From Pseudomonadota bacterium (lineage in GTDB: Bacteria; Desulfobacterota; Desulfarculia; Desulfarculales; Desulfarculaceae): a stretch of DNA of 64,000 nt. Below the pieces are notes generated by a model. It had not been told where the DNA came from and did not search any database. It saw only the letters and a program-made list of their open reading frames with translations. Made by a program: the position numbers and the translations under genes. The stretch spans positions 62,001 through 126,000 of the forward strand of contig JAHIND010000003.1 of the NCBI GenBank assembly GCA_018896025.1. The letters are read 5' to 3'. Positions 36,569-46,549 of this stretch are shown here, in pieces. Within the stretch, counting starts at the first letter, position 1. Each line of letters begins with the position of its first letter.

Positions 36569-36597
36569 TTGCAAAGCAAGCACTTGGTGCTTATTGT
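36569..36597 (+). promoter_or_regulatory. groESL promoter
   Basis: A -35 TTGCAA (36569-36574) and -10 TATTGT (36592-36597) have 17-base spacing. Transcription should start around 36604, so the CIRCE element lies at the very beginning of the transcript, as in other HrcA-controlled operons. Confidence 0.6.
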
Positions 36598-36604
36598 TCG
36601 TGTA

Positions 36605-36645
36605 TTAGCACTCAGTGTCGGAGAGTGCTAATAAACGAGTGCTAA
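36605..36645. promoter_or_regulatory. CIRCE operator plus a duplicated half-site
   Basis: TTAGCACTC-N9-GAGTGCTAA (36605-36631) is a perfect CIRCE element, the binding site of the heat-shock repressor HrcA. The second half-site is part of a 14-base exact tandem duplication, GAGTGCTAATAAAC at 36623-36636 and again at 36637-36650, giving an extra half-site. hrcA itself is not in the window. Confidence 0.92.
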
Positions 36646-36722
36646 TAAACGCGCTTTCAAGAGCCCCGAAAGAGTCGGGGCAAACTAATTTCGCTATAAC
36701 GGTTATTTAAGGAGAGGCACGC

Positions 36723-37010
36723 ATGAAAATCAAACCGCTGCAGGACCGCGTGATCGTAGAGCGGCTGGAAGAAGAGACCAAGACCGCCGGTGGCATCATC
36801 ATTCCCGATTCCGCCAAGGAAAAGCCCCAACAGGGCAAGATTCTCGCAGTGGGCCCGGGCAAGGTCATGGAAAACGGCACCAAGCTGGAAATGTCCGTGA
36901 AAAAGGGCGACACCGTGCTGTTCGGAAAGTACTCCGGCTCCGAGGTCAAGATCGACGGCAAGGAAGTCCTGATCATGCGCGAAGACGACATCCTGGGCGT
37001 CATCGCCTAA
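36723..37010 (+). CDS. groES: Co-chaperonin GroES
   Basis: A 95-residue GroES of standard length, with the opening [17 protein letters not shown], the mobile loop around [16 protein letters not shown] and the conserved [18 protein letters not shown] segment. It forms the heptameric lid of the GroEL chamber. It is the first gene of the operon under CIRCE/HrcA control, with AAGGAGAGG upstream. Confidence 0.98.
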   Translation: MKIKPLQDRVIVERLEEETKTAGGIIIPDSAKEKPQQGKILAVGPGKVMENGTKLEMSVKKGDTVLFGKYSGSEVKIDGKEVLIMREDDILGVIA

Positions 37011-37075
37011 CGCGCGCCTTTCACATCCCTATCTAGAAAAAACCAATTTCCAGTTTTGGAGAGGAAGATAGAACT

Positions 37076-38731
<1,656 letters not shown>

Positions 38732-38762
38732 GCCTCCCCGCTTAAGCCAAGCGACCCAAAAA

Positions 38763-38795
38763 GCCCCCGCTCTCTGGAGCGGGGGCTTTCTTTTG
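38763..38795 (+). terminator. Intrinsic terminator of groESL
   Basis: Stem GCCCCCGCTC (38763-38772) with GAGCGGGGGC (38777-38786), a 4-base loop, then TTTCTTTT. A textbook rho-independent terminator. Confidence 0.9.
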
Positions 38796-38845
38796 CGCGG
38801 CGCTTATCTAAAGACTTCTTTTAAAACCATCCCGCCCGCCAGGGT

Positions 38846-38970
38846 CCCGGCACAGCCAGGCGTCGAAAGACAAGGCGCCCGGTGAGCGCAGGCCGCAGGC
38901 GTATTGCTAATACGCCGAGGCCTAAGCGATGCCGGCAACGCCGTATTTCGGCGTCTGGCGAAGCCGGCTA
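38846..38970 (-). repeat. Dispersed hairpin repeat, copy 2
   Basis: A 125-base unit between converging genes. The left end CCCGGCACAGCCAGG and right end GTCTGGCGAAGCCGG form imperfect terminal inverted repeats. The central stem-loop is GGCGTATT-GCT-AATACGCC (around 38897-38915). The right end coincides with the TAG stop codon (CTA on the plus strand, 38968-38970) of the minus-strand gene beside it. Same orientation as copies 1 and 3. Confidence 0.82.
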
Positions 38971-39639
38971 ATGCGGGGCCGCCGCCTCCTCGGGCGAGGC
39001 CACACTGACCATCAGCCCGTTGCAGTCGCTACAGTACTCGGGCACCCGCACCGTCTCGTCGTGATACACCCGCTGGGGCTTCACCCGGTCCAGAAACTTC
39101 TTGGCCTCTTCCCAGGCCGCCTCGGGGCTGTAGTCCACCGCTGCCAGTTGCAGCGATTGCAGCACCTGGCCCTCGCTGGAGTGCTGCACCACGGTCATCA
39201 CCTCCGGGGTGCCCCCCTCCTCGCCGAAAACGGTGATGGTGGCCAGGCCGCCCAGGCCGTCATAGGCCGCGTTGAGGGAGCCGTGGCGGCAACCGGCGGG
39301 CGGGGTGGCCGGGTCGTTGACGTACTCACCCACCGCGTGGGCCAAGTCGTGGGCATTGCCCAGGTCGTGCTCGCCGTCTTTGGCCCACTGGCCGAAGGGC
39401 CCGGCGGCAACCGGCACCGGCAACACCTCCACGTTCATCTCCCTGAGGAAATGCATCAAATACCAATTTTGCTTGGCCTGGCGGCGGAAATCGGCCAGGC
39501 TGGCCCCGCTGGAGGGCCGCTTGTAGATGGCCTGCCAATCGCTGAAGGAGAAAACCGGCAGACGCACCGTGTCGTGCCCCTGGGCCACGAAACGCCGGGC
39601 CAGGTCACGTGAGCTGTTTATCACCTTACTCAGGTCCAC
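38968..39639 (-). CDS. Conserved hypothetical protein, CxxC near C-terminus
   Basis: I do not recognise this family. It is about 223 residues, soluble, without signal peptide or membrane segments. A GHDTVRLPVFSFSDWQAIYK segment lies near the N-terminus, a His/Asp-rich stretch (EHDLGNAHDLAHAVGEYV) in the middle, and CSDCN near residue 203, a possible metal site. GTG at 39639 is preferred because GGAGG lies five bases upstream; an ATG four codons earlier has no ribosome-binding site. It faces groEL across the terminator and repeat. Its TAG stop is part of the repeat end. Confidence 0.65.
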   Translation of the reverse strand: MDLSKVINSSRDLARRFVAQGHDTVRLPVFSFSDWQAIYKRPSSGASLADFRRQAKQNWYLMHFLREMNVEVLPVPVAAGPFGQWAKDGEHDLGNAHDLAHAVGEYVNDPATPPAGCRHGSLNAAYDGLGGLATITVFGEEGGTPEVMTVVQHSSEGQVLQSLQLAAVDYSPEAAWEEAKKFLDRVKPQRVYHDETVRVPEYCSDCNGLMVSVASPEEAAAPH

Positions 39640-39730
39640 TTCACCCTCCATTTAGGAATCATTTTTATCATTTTCCGCTCTAAGCTTGAGGAGGTCAAGC
39701 CGCATAGGGGAAAAGGCGCCTGAAGGGGCT

Positions 39731-41998
39731 TCAGACCCGCCGAGAAAGGCTGGCCCAGGAAGCGGCCAACATGGCCAGCCAGGGCAGGAACATGAAGTGG
39801 TAGCGTGGTTGCACCTCCAATACCGCGTGGCTGGCGCTGGTCAACAGGGCGGCCAGGGTCAGGCTGAACAACACCCCCGCGGGCAGGCGTCGCCGAAGGC
39901 CTCCCCACAACAGGGCCCCGATAGCCACTGCCATGAGCAGCTTGTAATAGTAGCTGGCCACGGCCTCGATATCCTTGCGCCATTGGCGCAGCACCGAGGT
40001 GACTAGGCTGTGGCGCAGGTGAGTGGCTCTGGCCCACAGGGACAGAGGCTTGTGCACCACAGCCAGCCAAAGGTAGCCCATGGGGTCGGCCATGATCCGC
40101 TTCCAGGTCAGTTCCCGGGACACCTCCTCGGCGAAGATCAGGGGGTTCACATTGGGCGGCACCGTGCGCCGGGCCACTTCTTCTTGCAACATGTGCACGT
40201 CATTTAAAGTGAACCAGCCCCGGCTTTTGAGGTTGGCTCCCACCAGAAGGCTCCAGTTGCCCATCTGGGAGGGACTGATGCTCACGATCCCCAGTTCCTC
40301 CAGATTGTGTTCCAAGATGGGCACCACCAAGAGGGCAGTGCCCAACAAAAGGCATCCCGCCAGGCAGGCCAGCTTGGCGGGCCGCCGCCACCACCCCAGC
40401 GCCATGGTGGTGAGCAGCGAGACCAGGAACAGGGGCATGGTGGGGCGCATCCATTGGGCCGCTCCCAAGCTGAGCCCGCTCAAAACGGCCCAAAACAAAT
40501 CGCCGAGGCGGTCCCTGAACTTACTGAACAGGAAAAAGGCCAAGGTAATCAGGCATGAGAAATAGACGTCGCTGCCCATGAGGTTGCAGAACAGCACGTG
40601 GGTGGGGCAAAGGGCCAGGAACAAGGCGGCCAGGGCGGCGGTGTCGCGGTCCCAAAGGCGCAGGGCGATTCGGTAGACCAGGTAGACCTCCAGAGCCGAG
40701 GCCAGAGCGACCGGCGCCAGGGCCGCCTCCTGGTAGGGCCCAGCTACGCAATAGGCTCCTGCCGAGACGATGGAGGGTCCGGTGCCCACCAGCCAATAGA
40801 TGCCCTTGTGCATGGCTTCCAGCCCCAGCCCTTTATATGGGAGCAGCAAATACGACCCCTCATAAATCTCCCTGGCCATGCGGGCGAAGTGGGCGTAATC
40901 GCTTTCCTGTTTGACCCCGCTGAACAGGGCCCAGGACAGGCGGGGCAGTAAGGCCAGCAAAAAGACGGCCCAACCCGGCAGGTATGGCCCCAGGCGACCC
41001 AGCCAACCCAGCCAACCCAGGCGCCAGGCGGCCAACAAGGCGGCCAGCAGGGCGACCATCACCAGCCAGGTGTATTTGCCCACCACCCATTCCTGGGCCT
41101 GCCAGCCGGGTCGCAAGGAGAATATGGCGGCGTAGGCCAGGTACAGGCCCATGGTCAGGTAAAGGAACGGCGCGGCCCATCTCTGCGTGAAGCGCCCAGC
41201 CGCCTCGCCGTCCGGTTGGGTCAGCAGGCCGCGCAGGGGCCCTTGCACCCAGGCCGCCAGCCGCCGCCAGGCCGGCGGCCCCCAGCGAATCCCGGCGGCG
41301 GAAAGCCCTCCCGCTCCGGCTAGGATCAAAAGCGTCTCGCTGGCAAGCACCAACCTCAGCCCGCTCCCGGCCAGCCAGAGTCCGGCGGCCAGGGCCAGCC
41401 AGGGAGGAGCCAACACCAGGCAGCGCGGCAGGGTCCGCCGCCCCGTCCGCCCCAGCCCGGCGGCCACCCACAGCCCACCCAATTGCAGAGCCAGGGCCAA
41501 CAACAGCCAAATCAGACGCCCTCCCAGGCCCGGCTCCAGTCCGTGCCGGCTGGGCAGCAGCAGCAGAAAGCGGGGGAAGTTGCTGTTGTTGACGAGATAG
41601 TTCTTGAAGCGGTAGCCGGAAACCACCACCGGCCGGGGAGTGGGGTTGTGCAGCAGGGCGCGGCCGTGCGAGCCCGGCGGTATCATAAAATACAGCCGCT
41701 GCTCCTCCCGGGATGCGGGTGAGACATCCCCGGCCCCACCGGGCAGGCGCAGGCGCAGCCCGCCGCAGGGCCCCCGGCAAAAGGCCGTAAGCTCCAGGCC
41801 CCCGTTCCAGGGAAAAGCCGGGCCGGGTTCCAGGTCCATCTCCCTGCCGGCCTCCAGCGTCTGGAATTGGCTCTCAAGTAATACCTGTTGGTGGCAGTAG
41901 GCCCGGTCCTGTGGGTCCACAAAAAAAACGACCAGCAATAGGCAGGGTATCGCGCCCGCCAAAAAAAGCGCGGCAAAAACCAACCGTTTCACGATCAC
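39731..41998 (-). CDS. PMT/ArnT-type membrane glycosyltransferase-like protein
   Basis: A 755-residue membrane protein with about 12-14 helices. After an N-terminal helix (residues 5-28) comes a roughly 120-residue extracytoplasmic beta-rich domain. The remaining part resembles GT39/ArnT-type dolichyl- or polyprenyl-phosphate sugar transferases, with the SDYAHFARMAREIYEG region (the early acidic site), a DRDTAALAALFLALCPTHV segment and Trp/Arg-rich loops. Such enzymes move a sugar from a lipid carrier to lipid A, protein or glycolipid. The N-terminal extra domain is unusual. It appears monocistronic. Confidence 0.68.
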   Translation of the reverse strand: MIVKRLVFAALFLAGAIPCLLLVVFFVDPQDRAYCHQQVLLESQFQTLEAGREMDLEPGPAFPWNGGLELTAFCRGPCGGLRLRLPGGAGDVSPASREEQRLYFMIPPGSHGRALLHNPTPRPVVVSGYRFKNYLVNNSNFPRFLLLLPSRHGLEPGLGGRLIWLLLALALQLGGLWVAAGLGRTGRRTLPRCLVLAPPWLALAAGLWLAGSGLRLVLASETLLILAGAGGLSAAGIRWGPPAWRRLAAWVQGPLRGLLTQPDGEAAGRFTQRWAAPFLYLTMGLYLAYAAIFSLRPGWQAQEWVVGKYTWLVMVALLAALLAAWRLGWLGWLGRLGPYLPGWAVFLLALLPRLSWALFSGVKQESDYAHFARMAREIYEGSYLLLPYKGLGLEAMHKGIYWLVGTGPSIVSAGAYCVAGPYQEAALAPVALASALEVYLVYRIALRLWDRDTAALAALFLALCPTHVLFCNLMGSDVYFSCLITLAFFLFSKFRDRLGDLFWAVLSGLSLGAAQWMRPTMPLFLVSLLTTMALGWWRRPAKLACLAGCLLLGTALLVVPILEHNLEELGIVSISPSQMGNWSLLVGANLKSRGWFTLNDVHMLQEEVARRTVPPNVNPLIFAEEVSRELTWKRIMADPMGYLWLAVVHKPLSLWARATHLRHSLVTSVLRQWRKDIEAVASYYYKLLMAVAIGALLWGGLRRRLPAGVLFSLTLAALLTSASHAVLEVQPRYHFMFLPWLAMLAASWASLSRRV

Positions 41999-42201
41999 TA
42001 AAACCTTTGCCCTGAGCAGGTGGTAACCAAACCCTTCAGAACCAAGTCGTGAACCGCGCGGAAAATGTTCGCTGAATATATGGCGGGCTGAGGAGGAGCG
42101 TCAACAACTATGATAGCTGTTTATCGCGGTAGCTTATGGCAATCATGGCCCAAAGGAGGCATTATTGGGGCGTTGGACAGCAACTACTTGAGGGAGGTTT
42201 C

Positions 42202-42876
42202 ATGAGCCCGCCGCGGCCCTACCCCGTGATCCACGAGGGCAACCGCTTCGCCCGCCGCGCCTGGTGGCGCGGCTTCGAGCTGACCCCCGGCGTAACCCTG
42301 AAGGCCACCGCCCGCCTGCGCCCCGCCCTGGCGGACGCATCGCCCTGGCGGCGGCTGGCCGCCATAACCTGGGCCGCCTCGGCCGCCCTGGCCCTGCACC
42401 CCCGCCTGAACTTTTTCACCTTCTGGGGCCGCCTGGCCTGGGCGGGCTGGCCGGTCAGGGTGGGGGTGGTGTTGGAAAACGGCGACGCCTCCTGCGACAT
42501 GGTGGTGGTCGAAGCGGCCCACCACCTGGAGCTTGACGCCCTGGAGGAGCTTTTGCGCGCCCGCCAAGGGGCCCTGGGCCTCCCAGGCCTCAGGGGCCAT
42601 ATGCGCGAAACCCTGCCCGTGGCCAGCTACTGGGCCGAGCGCCTGACCGGCGCCTTTGCCCAGGACTACGCCCGGCGCAACGCCCCGCTGTTCATCAGCA
42701 TGGTGGGGCTGAAGGGCATCGAGGAGGCCTCCTTCACCCCGGCCCACTCCATGGCCCTGTATCCCGGCTCCCTGGATCAGGGGCGCCTGCCCCTGGTGCT
42801 GTGCTTCAATCACCAGTTGGCCAACGCCCGGCCGGTGGGGAGGTTGCTGGTGTGCCTCAAAGAGCTCTTGGAGTGA
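42202..42876 (+). CDS. Orphan E2-like (2-oxoacid dehydrogenase acyltransferase) domain
   Basis: A 224-residue protein that resembles only the inner catalytic domain of dihydrolipoyl acyltransferases and chloramphenicol acetyltransferase. Shared traits are the ALALHPRLNFF segment (about residues 63-73) and the C-terminal VLCFNHQLANARPVGRLLVC stretch, matching the E2 motif DHRVVDG. The catalytic His is kept, but Asp-Gly is replaced by Asn-Ala. There is no lipoyl or E3-binding domain and no E1/E3 gene nearby. ATG at 42202 is chosen because AGGGAGG lies seven bases upstream, although the frame opens earlier. The function is unknown; the relationship is by eye. Confidence 0.55.
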   Translation: MSPPRPYPVIHEGNRFARRAWWRGFELTPGVTLKATARLRPALADASPWRRLAAITWAASAALALHPRLNFFTFWGRLAWAGWPVRVGVVLENGDASCDMVVVEAAHHLELDALEELLRARQGALGLPGLRGHMRETLPVASYWAERLTGAFAQDYARRNAPLFISMVGLKGIEEASFTPAHSMALYPGSLDQGRLPLVLCFNHQLANARPVGRLLVCLKELLE

Positions 42877-43002
42877 TCCAGGGTTGGCTATGCCGATTTT
42901 TGATGCAAACGGCCACCCCGCGAGGCCTGGACCCTTTATAAAAAGACAACGAAAAAACTGAATCGTTGTTCAAAGCTTTCCGACCTGCCTAAAATAACCA
43001 GT

Positions 43003-43506
43003 TTAGAAAGCGTCCCGTAGGGCCTGCTTGATCTGCTTCAAGTCAGGCTTCAGCTCCTGGGCCAGGAGCAGCTTGCCGCTCTTGTCCAGCACCAGCACCG
43101 CCGGGGTGCCGATGATGTCGTAGGCGTCGGCCATGGGCAGGGAGTCGCCCGGGCCCATGTCCATCAGCCAGGGCTGGGGCAGGCCCTCCTGCTTGGCGTA
43201 GGCCTTCACCGCCGGGGTCATGGCCTTGCCGTCCACGTTGACAAAAAGCATGACCATGGGGTTGCCCTCCAGGCTCTGGGCCATGGAAAGCAGGCGGGGG
43301 ATTTCGGTGCGGCAGTGGGGGCAGCTCACCGACCAATAGACGATCACCACCGCCTTGCCCTTCACCAACTCGGCCAGGCTGTGCTTGGCTCCCTCGGTGT
43401 CGGGCAGGGTGAGATCGGCCAGGGGTTTTCCCGGGCCCACCAGGGCCAGGGCGGGGGCGGCCAGGCAAAGGACCAAAACCAGGCTTACAACGGCGCAAAT
43501 TCGCAC
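43003..43506 (-). CDS. TlpA/ResA-like periplasmic thioredoxin
   Basis: A 167-residue secreted thioredoxin-fold protein. A signal peptide (residues 1-22) is followed by the AhpC/TSA-redoxin-type domain, the active site CPHC (C62, C65) and the cis-Pro loop IIGTPAVLVLD. Proteins of this type reduce disulfides, for example in cytochrome c maturation, or act as oxidases depending on partners. It stands alone and converges on the E2-like gene. No ccm or ccs gene is in the window, though c-type haem is expected in the HdrC-like protein. Confidence 0.87.
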   Translation of the reverse strand: MRICAVVSLVLVLCLAAPALALVGPGKPLADLTLPDTEGAKHSLAELVKGKAVVIVYWSVSCPHCRTEIPRLLSMAQSLEGNPMVMLFVNVDGKAMTPAVKAYAKQEGLPQPWLMDMGPGDSLPMADAYDIIGTPAVLVLDKSGKLLLAQELKPDLKQIKQALRDAF

Positions 43507-43574
43507 GGCGTCTCCCAGGCTGAAGATTTTATTCCACTTTAGCAGAGGCCCGGCGCCAGGACCAGGGAGGAGTA

Positions 43575-44375
43575 ATGATCCGGATCAGCCAGCACGGGCC
43601 GGTGACCTGTTTCAAGATGGGGCGGGAGATAAACGGCCAAGTCCTGTACTGGTGCGCCGCCTATTTGGTGGGGGGCGTGCTGGTGGACAGCGGCTGCCTG
43701 CACACCGCGCCCGAATTGGCCCAGGCCCTCACAGGCCGGGGGGTGCGCGTGGTGGTCAACACCCACCACCACGAGGACCACATCGGGGGCAACGCCCTGC
43801 TGGCCGAAAGGCTGGGGGTGGAGCTGTACGCCCCGGCCGCCTCCCTGGAGCGCCTGGCCGCGCCGGACAAGGAGCTGTACCCCTACCAGATGCTCATGTG
43901 GGGCCCGGCCCCGCCCAGCCGACCCCAGCCCTTGGGGAGCGAGGTGCGGGCGGGCGAGTACCGCCTGGAGGTGATCCCCGCTCCCGGCCACAGCGACGAC
44001 CTGGTGGTGTACTACGAGCCCGGCCAGGGCTGGGCCTTTGTCAGCGACCTGTGGGTGGCCCCCCAGCAAAAGACCAGCCGGGACCACGAGAACAGCCGGC
44101 AAATCCTGGCCGCGCAAAAGGCCCTGGCCGCTCGCCAGCCCAAGGTGATGTTCACCGGCATGGGCGACGTGGTGGACCCGGCGGCCCCGGCCCTGGCCCA
44201 GAGCATCGCCTTTTTACAGGAGATGGCCGCCAAGGTGGCCGAACTGGCCGCCAAGGGGATGGAGCCGCCACGGATGGTGGAAGAGCTCTTTGGCCGCGAA
44301 AGCAGCCTCATGGCCCACACCCAGGGCCAACTCTCTTATGAGAACTTCCTGCGCTCGTTCATGAAGGGAGCTTGA
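43575..44375 (+). CDS. MBL-fold metallohydrolase
   Basis: A 266-residue metallo-beta-lactamase fold protein with HHHEDH (H64, H66, D68, H69 as metal ligands), PGHSDDLVVYY with the next His, and an acidic FVSDLWV. There is no signal peptide, so it is probably cytosolic. GGGAGGAG precedes the ATG. It diverges from the thioredoxin-like gene. The substrate cannot be inferred; glyoxalase II-, lactonase- and quinolone-response-like members all share these motifs. Confidence 0.78.
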   Translation: MIRISQHGPVTCFKMGREINGQVLYWCAAYLVGGVLVDSGCLHTAPELAQALTGRGVRVVVNTHHHEDHIGGNALLAERLGVELYAPAASLERLAAPDKELYPYQMLMWGPAPPSRPQPLGSEVRAGEYRLEVIPAPGHSDDLVVYYEPGQGWAFVSDLWVAPQQKTSRDHENSRQILAAQKALAARQPKVMFTGMGDVVDPAAPALAQSIAFLQEMAAKVAELAAKGMEPPRMVEELFGRESSLMAHTQGQLSYENFLRSFMKGA

Positions 44376-44467
44376 GCCCAGCGGCCCACCAGAGGTAAAG
44401 TAGTAGATCAACAGGCGCAGCCCGCACGCGCGCCGGGGCCCAGGCCCCAACATACTGGAGGGGGAAC

Positions 44468-45220
44468 ATGCAATCCTTCGCTAAAAAACTTGCCTTCGCC
44501 GCCGCCTTGGGCCTTTTGACCCTGTGCCTGGCCGGGGCCGCCCTGGCCGCCGCCACCGCCGAGTTGATCGCCCAGGGAGATTCGCTCTATGCCCAGCGGG
44601 CCGACCTGGCCAAGGCCAAACAGGCGGCGGGGCTCTACAAGCAGGCCCTGACCCAGGACCCCAAGAGCGAGGAGGCCGCCTGGAAGCTGGCCCGGACCGA
44701 GTACTGGGTAGGCTCCCACGTGCCCAAGGACCAGAAGCTCGCCGTTTTCCAGAGCGGGGTGGACGCGGCCAAGAAGGCCATCGCCATCAACCCCAAGAGC
44801 CTGCCCGGCCACTACTGGCTGGGGGTCAACTACGGGGTGTACGGCAGCGCCAAGGGGGTGATGGAGAGCCTGTCGCTGGTGGACCCCATCAAAAAGGAGA
44901 TGGCCACGGTCATCGAATTGGACCCCAATTACGAGGCCGGAGGGCCTTACCGGGTGCTGGGACGGCTGTACTTCAAGCTGCCCGGCCTGTTTGGCGGCGA
45001 CAATGAGAAGGCCGTGGGATACCTGAAGACCGCCGTCGAAAAGGGCCCCAATCGCTACCTGAACCACATCTACCTGGCCGAAGTTTACATCGACGACGAC
45101 CTGGGGCAGGAGGCCAACCAAGTGCTCAAGGTGGTGATCGCCGGGCCGGTGGAGCCGGGCCTGGAGCCTGAGGACGCCGAGTGGAAGGTCCAGGCCCAAA
45201 ATTTGCTGGAAAGAAAATAG
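44468..45220 (+). CDS. TatT-like TPR protein, periplasmic
   Basis: A 250-residue protein with a signal peptide (residues 1-28, Ala-rich cleavage region). Helical TPR-like repeats follow, with the conserved GGPYRVLGRLYFKLPGLFGG segment seen in TatT, the T component of TRAP-associated systems. Such proteins form periplasmic TPR scaffolds beside TRAP or tripartite transporters. It is not beside the TRAP genes of this window (26-29 kb). GGAGGGGGAA precedes the ATG, and an intrinsic terminator follows. Confidence 0.72.
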   Translation: MQSFAKKLAFAAALGLLTLCLAGAALAAATAELIAQGDSLYAQRADLAKAKQAAGLYKQALTQDPKSEEAAWKLARTEYWVGSHVPKDQKLAVFQSGVDAAKKAIAINPKSLPGHYWLGVNYGVYGSAKGVMESLSLVDPIKKEMATVIELDPNYEAGGPYRVLGRLYFKLPGLFGGDNEKAVGYLKTAVEKGPNRYLNHIYLAEVYIDDDLGQEANQVLKVVIAGPVEPGLEPEDAEWKVQAQNLLERK

Positions 45221-45240
45221 GCCCCCCTTCAGACTATGCC

Positions 45241-45275
45241 GGGCCGGTCCAGGCGGACCGGCCCGCTTTGATTTT
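45241..45275 (+). terminator. Intrinsic terminator after TatT-like gene
   Basis: Stem GGGCCGGTCC (45241-45250) with GGACCGGCCC (45255-45264) and a 4-base loop, followed by the T-rich GCTTTGATTTT. It separates the TatT-like gene from the ferredoxin gene. Confidence 0.8.
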
Positions 45276-45286
45276 GCGAGGAGAAG

Positions 45287-45484
45287 ATGCCCCAACGACC
45301 GGTGGTGGACATGGCCGCCTGCACCCTGTGTGAGGGCTGTCTGGACCTGGCTCCCCAGGTGTTCAGGCTGAACCAGGCGGGCGGCTACATAGAGGTGGCC
45401 GAGATGGACTCCTACCCGCCGGAGGTGGACGAGGCCATGGCCGATTGCCCCACCGACGCCATATCTTGGGAGGGAAAGCCATGA
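45287..45484 (+). CDS. Small ferredoxin, single cluster
   Basis: A 65-residue ferredoxin with CTLCEGC (C12, C15, C18) and the distal Cys in ADCPTDAI, so one [4Fe-4S] or [3Fe-4S] cluster. GAGGAGAAG precedes the ATG. Its stop overlaps the start of the rubrerythrin gene (ATGA), so the two are translationally coupled and the ferredoxin is a good candidate electron donor to it. Confidence 0.87.
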   Translation: MPQRPVVDMAACTLCEGCLDLAPQVFRLNQAGGYIEVAEMDSYPPEVDEAMADCPTDAISWEGKP

Positions 45485-46092
45485 AACGCTGGCGCTGCAC
45501 GGTATGCGGCTACATCCACGAAGGCAAGCGGCCCCCCGCCAAGTGCCCCCAGTGCGGGGCGGACGAAAACCGCTTCGTGCTGCTGGAGCCCCTGCCCCCA
45601 GAGCTGGAGGACATGGTGCGGGCCGCCTTTGCCGGGGAGTCCAAGGCCGCCGTGCGCAACCAGGCCTTCGCCCGCCAGGCGGCCAAGGAGGAGCTGCCCC
45701 AGGTGGCCGCCCTGTTCAGGGCGGTGGCCGAGGCCGAGGCAGTGCACGCCAAGGAGATGCTGAACTACCTGGAAGGGGTGGTGGGCGACACCGAGGCCAA
45801 CCTCCAGGCCGCCTTTGAGCACGAACTGGCCGCCAAGTCCGAGCATTACCCCCCCATCCTGGCCGCGGCGGTGGGGGCCAAGCGGCCCGACCTGGAGTGG
45901 GCCCTGGTGCGGGCCAGGGACGTGGAGGCGCGCCACGCCGAGCTGTACAAGCGGGCCCTGTCGGCCCTGGCCGGGGGGCGGGAGGTCACCTACTACGTGT
46001 GTGAGGTGTGCGGTTACGTGTTCGAGGACCACACCCCGGACGCCTGCCCGGTGTGCCGTAGCGGGAAAGACAGCTTTAAACGGATAGGGTGA
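45481..46092 (+). CDS. Rubrerythrin with rubredoxin domains at both ends
   Basis: A 203-residue protein. An N-terminal rubredoxin-like domain (CTVCG and CPQCG) is followed by a four-helix diiron domain with ligands in GESKAAVRNQ, EAEAVHAKEM, FEHELAAKSEHY and VEARHAELY. A second rubredoxin-like domain ends the protein (CEVCG and CPVCR). Rubrerythrins reduce hydrogen peroxide in anaerobes. Usual forms carry one rubredoxin domain, at the C-terminus or, in reverse rubrerythrin, at the N-terminus; this one has both. The ATG at 45481 overlaps the ferredoxin stop. The gene end overlaps the converging MauE-like gene by 17 bases. Confidence 0.9.
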   Translation: MKRWRCTVCGYIHEGKRPPAKCPQCGADENRFVLLEPLPPELEDMVRAAFAGESKAAVRNQAFARQAAKEELPQVAALFRAVAEAEAVHAKEMLNYLEGVVGDTEANLQAAFEHELAAKSEHYPPILAAAVGAKRPDLEWALVRARDVEARHAELYKRALSALAGGREVTYYVCEVCGYVFEDHTPDACPVCRSGKDSFKRIG

Positions 46093-46549
46093 GCCGGTCC
46101 GAATGCTTGCGGCGGCGGCCGGTGAGGGCCAGCCAGCGGCCGGGCAGCACCAGGAGCCAAAGGGCGGGCAGCAGCATCAGGGCGTCGCGCAGCGCCGCCT
46201 GGTAGCCCGCCGGGTGGCCCGCCTCGCCGGGGAAACAGCCGCAGTCGAAACCCGCGCCGGTCATCCCGGCGTAGATCATCAGGCCGGTGAAAAACACCAG
46301 CAGCAGCGCCGACCACAAGGCCGCCGCCCGGGTGGCCAGCCCCACCAAGAGACACAGGCCCACCACCAGCTCCAGCCAGGCCAGCAGCACGCTGGCCGGG
46401 TTCACCAGTCCCATGGGGATGAGGTCGTAGCGCGACACGGCGGCCGCGAAGGAGGCCGGGTCCCACACCTTGTCGTGGGCCGCCCACAGGAAAAGCCCGG
46501 CCAGGAAAAGGCGGCAGGCCAGGGAGATGAGTTCGCCCAGGCTCTTCAT
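46076..46549 (-). CDS. MauE/DoxX-family membrane protein
   Basis: A 157-residue protein with four membrane helices, typical of DoxX and MauE. The FDCGCFPGE motif near residue 112 marks the MauE-like, redox-associated branch. These proteins are linked to periplasmic disulfide or thiol chemistry. The frame extends upstream across the rhodanese gene, but ATG at 46549, overlapping that gene's stop (ATGA), is the start. It forms a two-gene unit with the membrane-anchored rhodanese-like protein. Confidence 0.87.
   Translation of the reverse strand: MKSLGELISLACRLFLAGLFLWAAHDKVWDPASFAAAVSRYDLIPMGLVNPASVLLAWLELVVGLCLLVGLATRAAALWSALLLVFFTGLMIYAGMTGAGFDCGCFPGEAGHPAGYQAALRDALMLLPALWLLVLPGRWLALTGRRRKHSDRLTLSV

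Larger units (their letters stand above)
36401..36722. other. Intergenic region before groES
   Basis: No gene is supported in these 322 bases. A stem GCGGCTT/AAGCCGC (36401-36420) follows the preceding stop. An 11-base-pair A/T-rich palindrome, CCAAATTTTTT with AAAAAATTTGG (36536-36559), lies 10 bases ahead of the groE -35 and may be a terminator of the upstream operon or an upstream promoter element. The groE promoter and CIRCE follow, then a 70-base leader with AAGGAGAGG as ribosome-binding site. Confidence 0.6.
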
